Assembly (NCBI GenBank): GCA_023411615.1
Contig: JAEYOR010000067.1
Location: 1 to 24,723 of the forward strand
From: Actinomycetes bacterium
GTDB lineage: Bacteria; Actinomycetota; Actinomycetes; Actinomycetales; Demequinaceae
DNA: 24,723 nucleotides
Reading direction: 5' to 3'
Shown: in pieces, positions 14,894 to 22,006 of the stretch
Layout of the letters: each line of letters opens with the position of its first letter
How positions within the stretch are numbered: the stretch's first letter is position 1
The notes under the pieces: model-generated
The model's database searches: none
The model's input: the letters and a program-made list of their open reading frames with translations, nothing else
What the model was told of the DNA's origin: nothing
Made by a program: the position numbers and the translations under genes

Positions 14894-15835
14894 ATGAAGG
14901 CGCACGGATACGGACTTGCGACGCTCGATGGAAGCGGCAACGTCCTCGACACCTGGTACCCCTCCCCCGCTCTCGGCGAAGCACCCGCAACGCCCAACCC
15001 ACCGCGGCAGCTCGAGGCGGCGGTGCAATCCGACGAGCTGCGTCACACGAGCACCGAGCTGCTTCTCATTGAGATTGACACGGACGACGCTCCCGAGACC
15101 GTTCCGGACGCCTACCTTCGCCTCCATCTCTTGTCCCACCGCCTCGTGAAGCCGCATGGCGTCAACCTTGATGGGATCTTCGGGATCCTCCCCAACGTCG
15201 TGTGGACGTCGGCTGGACCGTGCGCTGTTGAGGGCTTTGAGCTGACCCGGGCGCGCTTCCGCGCGTTTGGGAAGCACCTCACTGTGTACGGCATCGACAA
15301 GTTCCCACGGATGGTGGACTACGTGGTGCCGTCCGGCGTGCGCATTGCCGACGCTGACCGCGTGCGCCTCGGCGCCCATGTGGCCGAAGGCACCACCGTC
15401 ATGCACGAGGGCTTCATCAACTACAACGCGGGCACACTCGGCACGTCGATGGTCGAAGGCAGAATTTCGGCTGGGGTCACCGTTGGCAATGGCTCTGACA
15501 TCGGCGGCGGCGCCTCAATCATGGGAACGCTGTCCGGCGGTGGCAAGGAAGTAATTTCGATCGGTGAGCGCTCGCTCCTTGGCGCCAACGCCGGCCTTGG
15601 CATTCCCCTCGGTGATGACTGCATCGTTGAGTCAGGCCTCTACGTCACTGCCGGTTCCAAAGTGGTGCTCGTTGGTCAGAAGAACGACGCTGGTGAGCCT
15701 GTAGTGGTGAAGGCGCGCGAACTCTCCGGCAAGAACGGCCTCCTGTTCCGCCGCAATTCCGTCACGGGGGCCATTGAAGTGGTCGCGCGAGAAGGGGCAG
15801 GCGTCGAACTCAACGCCGCTCTGCACGCAAACTGA
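14894..15835 (+). CDS. dapD: 2,3,4,5-tetrahydropyridine-2,6-dicarboxylate N-succinyltransferase
   Basis: This 313-residue enzyme transfers succinate from succinyl-CoA to tetrahydrodipicolinate in diaminopimelate/lysine synthesis. The N-terminal globular domain is followed by left-handed beta-helix repeats from about residue 145: VRIADADRVRLGAHVAEGT, then GFINYNAGTLGTSMVEGRIS, VGNGSDIGGGASIMGTLSG and the ANAGLGIPLGDDC segment. This layout is the actinobacterial DapD type (M. tuberculosis Rv1201c). The start at 14894 is supported by a TANNNT box 7 bases upstream. The stop overlaps the ATG of the next gene (TGATG), so the two are translationally coupled. dapE lies across the divergent promoter and dapC about 2.2 kb downstream. 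Confidence 0.95.
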   Translation: MKAHGYGLATLDGSGNVLDTWYPSPALGEAPATPNPPRQLEAAVQSDELRHTSTELLLIEIDTDDAPETVPDAYLRLHLLSHRLVKPHGVNLDGIFGILPNVVWTSAGPCAVEGFELTRARFRAFGKHLTVYGIDKFPRMVDYVVPSGVRIADADRVRLGAHVAEGTTVMHEGFINYNAGTLGTSMVEGRISAGVTVGNGSDIGGGASIMGTLSGGGKEVISIGERSLLGANAGLGIPLGDDCIVESGLYVTAGSKVVLVGQKNDAGEPVVVKARELSGKNGLLFRRNSVTGAIEVVAREGAGVELNAALHAN

Positions 15836-16701
15836 TGAGAAGGACCAGCGCGGCCATCGCCGCAGTCGCCTTTGTGGGCGTCGGCGCCGCCGCCGTGCTG
15901 TGGGGCCCCGACTTCCTTCGCGACGACACCCCCGTTCCCGAACGCGAGCGCTGTTACGTCACGGTGGATCAGGCGCTCACATACGAACTGCCGCTCGAGT
16001 CCGCCAACAACGCCGCGCTCATCAGCGGTGTCGCGTTCCAACGCGGTTACGGGCTGAACGGCATGACGGTGGGTCTCGCGACCGCGATTCAAGAATCCGG
16101 CCTGCGCAACCTCGATTGGGGCGACCGAGACTCTCTTGGCCTGTTCCAGCAACGCCCGTCTCAAGGCTGGGGCACTCCGGAGGAGATTCAGGACCCCTAT
16201 TACTCGACGAACACCTTCTACGCCGCGCTCGAGAAGGTCGACGGCTGGGAAAGCATGCGTGTGACGGACGCAGCCCAGGCTGTGCAGCGCTCGGGGTTTC
16301 CTGACGCGTATGGGGATCACGAAGATGAGGCCCGCGCGTGGGCGCGAGCATTCACCGGTGATGCCGACGCCGTGGTCACGTGTGTCGTCAATACGGCGCC
16401 GCCGCGTACTGCCGAGGGTTTCGCGGCCCGCCTGCGCGCCGACCTTGGCCCTTCGTACAGCGTCGAGGTGCTCGGTCAGGATTCGACGAGCATGGAACTG
16501 GGAGTGAAACCTCTCGACGATTCGGATGAGTCCGTGCGTGCGCTGCAGGCGTGGGCCATCTCGACGGCGTCCACCACGTCGGCAGCGTGGGTGGATCGAT
16601 CCGGCGTGCGCTGGGAGCGATCGGGTACGTGGCGAACTGAAGACCCGCCTGAGCAGTTTGCGGATTACCGCGGCGTGCGCGTCTCAGTGACGACGGGCTA
16701 G
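15835..16701 (+). CDS. membrane-anchored lysozyme/transglycosylase-like protein
   Basis: This 288-residue protein has a short basic start and a hydrophobic N-terminal helix (about residues 6-24) that is either an uncleaved anchor or a signal peptide. The next part, VGLATAIQESGLRNL with Glu87, then SLGLFQQRPSQGWGT (residues 100-114), resembles the catalytic Glu and the GL.Q loop of soluble lytic transglycosylases. A peptidoglycan-cleaving fold is therefore likely. The C-terminal 100 residues match nothing I know. It overlaps the dapD stop by one base, so it is made together with a cell-wall precursor enzyme. Similar proteins are common in actinobacteria but uncharacterised as far as I know. 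Activity is an inference from the two motifs. Confidence 0.78.
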   Translation: MRRTSAAIAAVAFVGVGAAAVLWGPDFLRDDTPVPERERCYVTVDQALTYELPLESANNAALISGVAFQRGYGLNGMTVGLATAIQESGLRNLDWGDRDSLGLFQQRPSQGWGTPEEIQDPYYSTNTFYAALEKVDGWESMRVTDAAQAVQRSGFPDAYGDHEDEARAWARAFTGDADAVVTCVVNTAPPRTAEGFAARLRADLGPSYSVEVLGQDSTSMELGVKPLDDSDESVRALQAWAISTASTTSAAWVDRSGVRWERSGTWRTEDPPEQFADYRGVRVSVTTG

Positions 16702-16709
16702 CGCGAAGA

Positions 16710-16745
16710 CTCAGCGCTCGTCGATAAGGCTCAGCGCTCGTCGAT
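16710..16745. repeat. 16-bp direct repeat, 20-bp period, at the citrate synthase 3' end
   Basis: CTCAGCGCTCGTCGAT occurs exactly twice (16710-16725 and 16730-16745), separated by AAGG. The second copy, read on the minus strand, encodes the last four residues and stop of citrate synthase (IDER, TGA). The first copy lies just past the stop, between two convergent genes. It looks like a recent tandem duplication by slippage. Confidence 0.85.
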
Positions 16746-18020
16746 CGGGACGTATACGCGCTCCACCTCACCGGTGTAAATCTGGCGCGGCCTGCCAATC
16801 TTGGTGCGAGGGTCGTGCATCATCTCGCGGTAGTGGGCGATCCATCCGGGCATGCGGCCAAGCGCAAAGAGCGGTGTGAACATCTGCACGGGGAACTTCA
16901 TCGCTGAATACAAAAGGCCGGTGTAGAAGTCGACGTTGGGGTAAAGCTTGCGCTCAATGAAGTACTCGTCACTCAGGGCGATCTCTTCGAGTCGCTTGGC
17001 CATGTCGAAGGTCTCGTTATTGCCTCCCAACTGGTCGAGGACGCTATCCGCCACCTTCTTCACCACGGCGCCGCGCGGGTCGTAGGACTTGTAGACGCGG
17101 TGCCCGAATCCCATGAGTCGCGCGCCTTCCGCGCGGTCCTTCACCTTCGCGACGAATTGCTCGATCGTGTCGCCGGACTCCTTGATCTGATCGAACATCC
17201 GCAGCGCCGCCTCGTTCGCACCGCCATGGAGGGGTCCAGAGAGAGCGCCGATGCCTGCGGAGACTGAGGCATAGATATTCGCCTGCGAAGATCCGACGAT
17301 GCGCACCGTTGACGTCGAACAGTTCTGTTCGTGATCGGCGTGGAGGATGAGGAGCAGGTCGAGGGCACGGCGCACGGTGGGGTCGATATCGAGTTCACCG
17401 TCGGGACCCGAGAATGCGATCCGCATGAATTCGTCAACGTAGTGGCCACCTGGGCGAGGTTCGATCAACTCGCCCCCGGTGACGCGGCGCTGCAGGTACG
17501 CGATGACCACGGCGGTCTTGGCGAGAAGCTGAACGGTCGCCAACTCGATCTCGTACTCGCCCCGGCCAACCGACTCGGGGTAGAAGGTGGACAGCGCGCT
17601 CGTCGCACCCGCGAGCACCGCCATCGGGTGCGCACTGCGGGGGAACGCATTGAGGAAGGTCTTGATGCCCTCGTGGACGTGCATGTGTCGCGCGACCCGG
17701 TTGTTGAACGCAGTGAGCTGATCCGTGGTGGGCAACTCACCATGGATGAGCAGGTACGCGACCTCAAGGAAGGTGGAGTTCTCGGCGAGCTGCTCGATCG
17801 GATACCCGCGGTAGCGCAGGATGCCGTTGTCGCCATCGATGTACGTGATGGCGGACTCGCATGACGCCGTGTTCATGAAGCCTGGATCAACGGTGACAAG
17901 GCCCGTGTCATGCAGGAGGCTGGCGACCGACACCCCGTCGTTGCCGATCGTCGCTCGCTCGAGTGGCAACTCGGTGGTGGTGCCGTCAAACGTCAGTCGA
18001 GCGCCCGTCTCCTGGGTCAT
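16731..18020 (-). CDS. gltA: citrate synthase
   Basis: This 429-residue type II (hexameric-length) citrate synthase condenses oxaloacetate and acetyl-CoA in the TCA cycle. The catalytic residues are visible: His265 in GPLHGGANEA, His307 in MGFGHRVYKSYDPRG and Asp364 in PNVDFYTGL. LHADHEQNCSTSTVR (residues 226-240) is also typical. The beta-strand-rich N-terminal domain (residues 8-45), characteristic of the long form, is present. The ATG at 18020 follows GGAGGAG; the longer frame to 18116 would overlap dapC. It follows dapC by 58 bases on the same strand, with a small CTTGG/CCAAG stem between. Its 3' end carries a duplicated 16-base tail. Confidence 0.97.
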   Translation of the reverse strand: MTQETGARLTFDGTTTELPLERATIGNDGVSVASLLHDTGLVTVDPGFMNTASCESAITYIDGDNGILRYRGYPIEQLAENSTFLEVAYLLIHGELPTTDQLTAFNNRVARHMHVHEGIKTFLNAFPRSAHPMAVLAGATSALSTFYPESVGRGEYEIELATVQLLAKTAVVIAYLQRRVTGGELIEPRPGGHYVDEFMRIAFSGPDGELDIDPTVRRALDLLLILHADHEQNCSTSTVRIVGSSQANIYASVSAGIGALSGPLHGGANEAALRMFDQIKESGDTIEQFVAKVKDRAEGARLMGFGHRVYKSYDPRGAVVKKVADSVLDQLGGNNETFDMAKRLEEIALSDEYFIERKLYPNVDFYTGLLYSAMKFPVQMFTPLFALGRMPGWIAHYREMMHDPRTKIGRPRQIYTGEVERVYVPIDER

Positions 18021-18063
18021 GTCTCCTCCTTTGAAGCACCCCGGCCACTTTGCCACGGGACGC

Positions 18064-18077
18064 CGCTTGGGGCCAAG
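18064..18077. repeat. short inverted repeat between dapC and gltA
   Basis: CTTGG and CCAAG are separated by two bases just after the dapC stop. The stem is only 5 bp. Read on the minus strand it has no T-run, so it is at most a weak attenuating hairpin. On the plus strand a T-rich stretch follows, but no plus-strand gene ends here. Confidence 0.25.
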
Positions 18078-18078
18078 T

Positions 18079-19200
18079 TTACTTTCTGTTGACGAGCCGC
18101 TGAGCCGCTCGTGCAATATCTATGTCCGATGCGGTCAACGCAATGCGCACGTGGCGAGCCCCCGCTTCGCCGTAGAACGTGCCGGGGGCGGCCACTATCC
18201 CCCGATCAGCAAGCCATGCGATCGCGTCCCACGCCCCGTCACCGCGCGTCGACCATAAATACAAGCCGGCATCGGAAGCATCGATCGTAAACCCCGCCGC
18301 CGTCAATGCGGAAGCAAGCACGGCCCGACGCTCCCCATAGCGAGCTCGTTGGACCACCACATGGTCGTCGTCCGTCAGCGCGATGCGCGTTGCCTCCTGG
18401 ACGGGCCACGGCACCATGAAGCCTGCATGCTTGCGCAGCTCGAGCAGCGATGAAATGACGCGCACGTCACCTGCGGCGAACGCGGCACGGTAGCCGGCAA
18501 GGTTTGACTGCTTGGACAGCGAGTACACCGCAAGGAGGCCTTCGTGACTGCCCTCGCACACGCGCGGGTCGAGAATTGACGGGACCCCGCTTGTCACCCA
18601 CGGCTCGGTCCATGCCAACTCGGCATAGCACTCGTCCGAGGCGACAATCGCCCCCACCTCGCGCGCAGCCCGCACTATCTCGCGTAACTCCTCATACCCC
18701 TGGACGGCGCCAGTGGGGTTGGACGGCGAATTCACCCAGACGAGCTTCACCGCCGCGTTGCCGCGCCACTCAGCCACGGCTTCGGCCGGAAGGGGCGTTG
18801 CACCAGCCAAGCGGGCGCCCACGTCATACGTGGGATACGCCGCGCGGGGGTGGACCACAATGTCACCGGCGCCCAAGCCAACCATCGAGGGAAGCAGCGC
18901 GACAAACTCCTTGGAGCCCACCGTCGGCAAGACTCCTGCGGGGTCAACGCCGGGGGCATGGCGCCTGCGCTCAAACCACGCCGCCACGGCTTCACGTAAC
19001 TGCACCGTTCCGTATGTCTGCGGGTAGCCAGGTGCGTTCGCGGCAGCTCGCAGAGCGTCGGCAACGATGGTGGGCGTCGGGTCGACAGGAGTTCCCACCG
19101 ACAGGTCGATCACACCGTCTGGATGCTGCCCGGCACGCTCGCGAAAAGGCCCGAGCGAGTCCCAGGGAAAGTCGGGTAGAGCAGAGCCGTGCAGCCCCAC
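18079..19200 (-). CDS. dapC: N-succinyldiaminopimelate aminotransferase
   Basis: This 373-residue PLP enzyme of the class I/II aminotransferase fold should make N-succinyl-LL-diaminopimelate in the lysine pathway. The PLP Lys is Lys230 in YSLSKQSNLAGYR. Other family residues are VGSKEFVALLP (about 94-104), NSPSNPTG (157-164) and SDECYAELAW (188-197). The C-terminal Arg lies in HVRIALT. The GTG at 19200, eight bases after the ferredoxin stop with GGCGAGG before it, gives a start matching the family (ALPDFPWDSL). The longer frame to 19386 overlaps the ferredoxin gene. The pairing with a 7Fe ferredoxin is the same as Rv1178/Rv1177 in M. tuberculosis. Other aminotransferase substrates are possible, but this context favours DapC. 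Confidence 0.92.
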   Translation of the reverse strand: MGLHGSALPDFPWDSLGPFRERAGQHPDGVIDLSVGTPVDPTPTIVADALRAAANAPGYPQTYGTVQLREAVAAWFERRRHAPGVDPAGVLPTVGSKEFVALLPSMVGLGAGDIVVHPRAAYPTYDVGARLAGATPLPAEAVAEWRGNAAVKLVWVNSPSNPTGAVQGYEELREIVRAAREVGAIVASDECYAELAWTEPWVTSGVPSILDPRVCEGSHEGLLAVYSLSKQSNLAGYRAAFAAGDVRVISSLLELRKHAGFMVPWPVQEATRIALTDDDHVVVQRARYGERRAVLASALTAAGFTIDASDAGLYLWSTRGDGAWDAIAWLADRGIVAAPGTFYGEAGARHVRIALTASDIDIARAAQRLVNRK

Positions 19201-19208
19201 GTCCTCGC

Positions 19209-19532
19209 CTACTCGGCGTTCTGCGGCGGCAGCGACTTGATGAGGTCGTGATCGTGGGCGATCAAGCCCATCTTTGCCGCACCGCCCGGCGAGCCGATTT
19301 CTGAGAAGAACTCGACGTTCGCGTTGTAGTAGTCGGCCCACTTGTCCGGGACGTCGTCCTCGTAGTAGATCGCCTCGACGGGGCATACGGGCTCACATGC
19401 ACCACAGTCCACACACTCATCGGGGTGGATGTAGAGCATGCGCTCGCCCTCGTAGATACAGTCAACGGGACACTCGTCAATGCATGCCTTGTCTTTCACG
19501 TCTACACAGGGCAAGGCGATGACGTACGTCAC
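19209..19532 (-). CDS. fdxA: 7Fe ferredoxin (3Fe-4S and 4Fe-4S)
   Basis: This 107-residue ferredoxin is an electron carrier. Its Cys pattern is that of the 7Fe type: Cys9, Cys17 and Cys50 should bind the 3Fe-4S cluster, while Cys21, Cys40, Cys43 and Cys46 bind the 4Fe-4S cluster; Cys25 is extra, as in the family. The C-terminal half (DKWADYYNANVEFFSEIG) is typical of actinobacterial FdxA/FdxC. The GTG at 19532 follows AAGGAG at 5 bases; the frame to 19568 adds a non-family N-terminus. A likely -10, TAGTAT, lies about 40 bases upstream. It is co-transcribed with dapC, 8 bases downstream, but the redox partner is not known. Confidence 0.96.
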   Translation of the reverse strand: MTYVIALPCVDVKDKACIDECPVDCIYEGERMLYIHPDECVDCGACEPVCPVEAIYYEDDVPDKWADYYNANVEFFSEIGSPGGAAKMGLIAHDHDLIKSLPPQNAE

Positions 19533-19585
19533 GATGGCTCCTTGAGGTCGTTCATGGGGATAACGCACATACTAGCGCCGCGCAC

Positions 19586-19602
19586 GGGCGCCCGATGCGC
19601 CC
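19586..19602 (-). terminator. GC hairpin just after the VanW-domain gene
   Basis: GGGCGC and GCGCCC form a 6-bp stem with a 5-base loop, starting one base after the VanW-gene stop on the minus strand. No T-run follows, so it is a possible but not typical terminator. It separates this gene from the fdxA promoter. Confidence 0.45.
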
Positions 19603-21621
19603 CTAATCGCACACGATCGCGTGGTCGGGACGGTACGTCCACGTGTCGGCTTCATCCTTGACGAGTTCCTCGCCGAGGAACACTTGACGGTAGTTCGTGA
19701 TGGTGAAGCCTGCCTGGCCCGCCGCAGAGGGCACACAGTGGTCGCCTGCGACGTGTTGAGTGCCTGCGGCCCTCACGTTTGTCTTGGGAGAGGCCCACGT
19801 ATTGACCGTGTAGTACGGGGTCGACCAGACCTCAACGTAGAGCCGACCGTTCTCGACATAGGAGTTCATGACCGCGGCATACGGCGTGTCGTTCTTGAAC
19901 ACCATGTTGATCTGCCCCACGTAAATGGTGGATTCACGTCCTGCGGGGTAACGCGGCAGCCATACGGAGTGTTGGCGGTGCTTGAGGATGTCAAAGCCAG
20001 CGAAGTACGCCGCGTTGTACGAGGTGGTCGCCATCTGGCTGAGCCCACCGCCGATCGCCTCCGTGTGGACACCATTGGTGATGACGCCCGCGCTGTAGTA
20101 GCCGCCTTCACGCGTGATGGGGCTCAGCACCTCAGTGAGATCGAAGGTGTCTCCCGGCAACAGGATGGTGCCCCTCACCTTGCTTGCCGCATGGATGAGG
20201 TTGAGCGTGCGGATTCGCTCGTTGGTGAGAGGGGTGTCAAAGGACGAGACCTTCTCTTTGAAGTCGGTCACGTCAAGCCCGGCCACCACCGGAACGGGAT
20301 CGGTGATCTCGTACGGCATCAGGACGGCGCGGCTAGGACGGCTTGCGGCGTCGAGAACGGCATCGCCGAGTGCCTCCGCGTCCACGATGCGACCCGGCGA
20401 CCCCGCATCCACAACGAGCTGGTGTGCATCGTCGAAGCTGACCGACGCACCCCGGGCCTCGTTATTGAGGTCGGGAAACTCCTCAAGAAGCTCTTGCGCC
20501 AACGCCTCACCATCGACGTCGAGGGTGAGAGTGCCGTCCACATCGACAACGCGCGCGTGCGCCGCCCACCTCGCCGCCGCAAGCTCCACGTCTCGATTCG
20601 AACTGAGCAAGCGAATCGGCTCCGCGAATTCGCGGCCATTCATGAGGCTGGCAAAGGCCTCTGCCTGGGCGCGAGTGACATCGGGCTGATCGATGTGCGC
20701 CACCACCTCAATGACACTCGTGTGTGGCCATGCCGCGAGGACCGCATCGGCCGTGGCCGTTGCGTCGACGTCGATGAGGGGGTCGCCGCCTTTGGCGACA
20801 ACTCGCGCGTTCGCAATGTGGACGTCCGCCTCGGACTTCTCACTGTTGAGCTCCGCCACGGCCTTATCAATGGCCGCGACAAAGGCTCCGCGATCAACCG
20901 TCACTGCTGGCTCCACCGCGCTCCCACCTTGAATGCGGGCGAGGAGCCGCGCCGGGTCCAGAGTGAAGCCGACAACCTTGGAAGCGGTCGCATCGACGTC
21001 GAGAGCAAGTCCCGCTTCCGACGGCGCCACTGAATACGTGAACGCCGCAGCATTGAGTTCGAGCGGGGCGGCCTCAAGGTCGGCCCCAAGTTGGATGAGG
21101 GCGCTCTCGGCTTGAGCCTTCGACATCCCGCTCAGATCGACACCGAGCACTGTGACACCGTCCGCAACCCGCTGCGCAGCCCACGCCTGGGCGCCCACGT
21201 AAGCCGAGGCGACCACCGCGATCGTCAGTGCAATGGCGACGCGTGATCTGGCGCCCTTACGGCGTGGACGAGGCTCGGGCTCAGGTTCCGGCTCAGGCTC
21301 AGGCTCGGGCTCGGGCTCGGGTTCCGGCTCCGGCTCCGGCTCTGACTTCGCCACCTCCACATCAATATGCGGCCCGGGATCGTCAAGTGGCCGAATGATG
21401 TCGGCGAGATCAAAGTCGACCGGCATTTCGGCGCGAGACACGGGCGGCATTGGCGGCATCGCAAGAGGTGCCGGGTCCGGAACGATGCGCGTGCGCGGCC
21501 TCGCAAGCGCGGCGGGCGACGGCGCAAAGCGACGCGATACGCGACGGAAATCGGCCCTGGAGCGGGCGCGTGCCAAGCGAGCCGTAGCGTCGGCCGCCTC
21601 GAGGCTCCTACGACGCGACAT
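19603..21621 (-). CDS. VanW-domain membrane protein with Glu-Pro repeat linker
   Basis: This 672-residue, single-pass protein is probably involved with the cell wall. The N-terminal cytoplasmic arm of about 125 residues is basic, then acidic, and ends in 12 consecutive Glu-Pro pairs. A basic RPRRKGARSR stretch and one helix (about residues 130-150) follow. Outside the membrane there are two repeated YoaR-like/peptidoglycan-binding segments (about 155-430), then a VanW domain with LPGDTFDLTEVLSP, EAIGGGLSQMATTSYNAAY and INMVFKND. VanW proteins appear in glycopeptide-resistance clusters and as general wall proteins, but no catalytic role is established. The ATG at 21621 is chosen over an upstream TTG. 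It overlaps the stop of the small membrane protein upstream by 14 bases, so it is coupled to it. Confidence 0.88.
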   Translation of the reverse strand: MSRRRSLEAADATARLARARSRADFRRVSRRFAPSPAALARPRTRIVPDPAPLAMPPMPPVSRAEMPVDFDLADIIRPLDDPGPHIDVEVAKSEPEPEPEPEPEPEPEPEPEPEPEPRPRRKGARSRVAIALTIAVVASAYVGAQAWAAQRVADGVTVLGVDLSGMSKAQAESALIQLGADLEAAPLELNAAAFTYSVAPSEAGLALDVDATASKVVGFTLDPARLLARIQGGSAVEPAVTVDRGAFVAAIDKAVAELNSEKSEADVHIANARVVAKGGDPLIDVDATATADAVLAAWPHTSVIEVVAHIDQPDVTRAQAEAFASLMNGREFAEPIRLLSSNRDVELAAARWAAHARVVDVDGTLTLDVDGEALAQELLEEFPDLNNEARGASVSFDDAHQLVVDAGSPGRIVDAEALGDAVLDAASRPSRAVLMPYEITDPVPVVAGLDVTDFKEKVSSFDTPLTNERIRTLNLIHAASKVRGTILLPGDTFDLTEVLSPITREGGYYSAGVITNGVHTEAIGGGLSQMATTSYNAAYFAGFDILKHRQHSVWLPRYPAGRESTIYVGQINMVFKNDTPYAAVMNSYVENGRLYVEVWSTPYYTVNTWASPKTNVRAAGTQHVAGDHCVPSAAGQAGFTITNYRQVFLGEELVKDEADTWTYRPDHAIVCD
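21271..21342 (-). repeat. 12-copy hexamer array coding for Glu-Pro pairs
   Basis: Twelve tandem hexamers of the form rGGCTC (plus-strand reading; minus-strand GAGCCN) cover this stretch. On the minus strand they encode Glu-Pro twelve times in the VanW-domain protein. Third bases vary (ccg, ccc, cct; gag, gaa), so the array has drifted and is not freshly expanded. Read on the other strand it would code for Gly-Ser, which I treat as a shadow. Confidence 0.95.
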
Positions 21622-21964
21622 CCCGGCCAACCAACACGTAAGGCGGTATTGCGGCGACGAGTGCCATCACGACGGCTCCGCCATAGACCCACAGCGAGGC
21701 CTTCAGATCGTCCGCGGGAATGAGAACCGAGCCGCCTGGGCCCCGCTGAGCGAAGAAGAATGTTGCCAGCACCCACGCTGCGGCGTAACTAGCAAAGCCT
21801 GCCCAGCCTTGCCACGCCTTCGCGAACAAGCCGGCGGCGCCGACGAGGATGAGAGCGAAGACCACGCCGAGATAACCCATCGATCGGTATCCGCCTGAGC
21901 CGATCGTGGCCACCACGGCCCCTGCCATGGTGAGCGCAATCAATCCCACGGCCCGTCTCAACAT
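21608..21964 (-). CDS. small four-helix membrane protein, unknown
   Basis: This 118-residue hydrophobic protein has about four helices (roughly residues 5-22, 28-46, 52-68 and 88-108) and a short basic start (MLRRAVG). I do not recognise the family. Two ATGs are in frame, at 21973 and 21964. The second fits a leaderless start: TAGCAT ends 7 bases before it, and that box overlaps the first ATG. Its end overlaps the start of the VanW-domain gene by 14 bases, so the two are probably made together, and it may assist or anchor that protein. It follows typA by 42 bases on the same strand. Confidence 0.75.
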   Translation of the reverse strand: MLRRAVGLIALTMAGAVVATIGSGGYRSMGYLGVVFALILVGAAGLFAKAWQGWAGFASYAAAWVLATFFFAQRGPGGSVLIPADDLKASLWVYGGAVVMALVAAIPPYVLVGRDVAS

Positions 21965-21971
21965 GGTGACC

Positions 21972-21977
21972 ATGCTA
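21972..21977 (-). promoter_or_regulatory. -10 box of a leaderless promoter (membrane protein/VanW pair)
   Basis: On the minus strand TAGCAT is followed by 7 bases and then the ATG at 21964. It includes the upstream in-frame ATG at 21973, which argues that the latter is not used. No clear -35 is seen, and read-through from typA is also possible. Confidence 0.4.
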
Positions 21978-22006
21978 AGTGACGGAGCAGCGGAGGTCCC
22001 GTCGAC

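Noticed and set aside
18064..18090. Plus-strand hairpin with T-rich tail after 18077
   Set aside because: No plus-strand gene ends there, and the stem is only 5 bp.
19621..21033. Long plus-strand open frame of 470 codons
   Set aside because: It is antisense to the VanW-domain gene, which has clear domains. Its His/Arg/Asp-rich product is typical of a high-GC shadow frame.
21233..21898. Gly-Ser repeat protein on the plus strand
   Set aside because: This is the reverse reading of the Glu-Pro hexamers in the VanW-domain gene, and no start site supports it.
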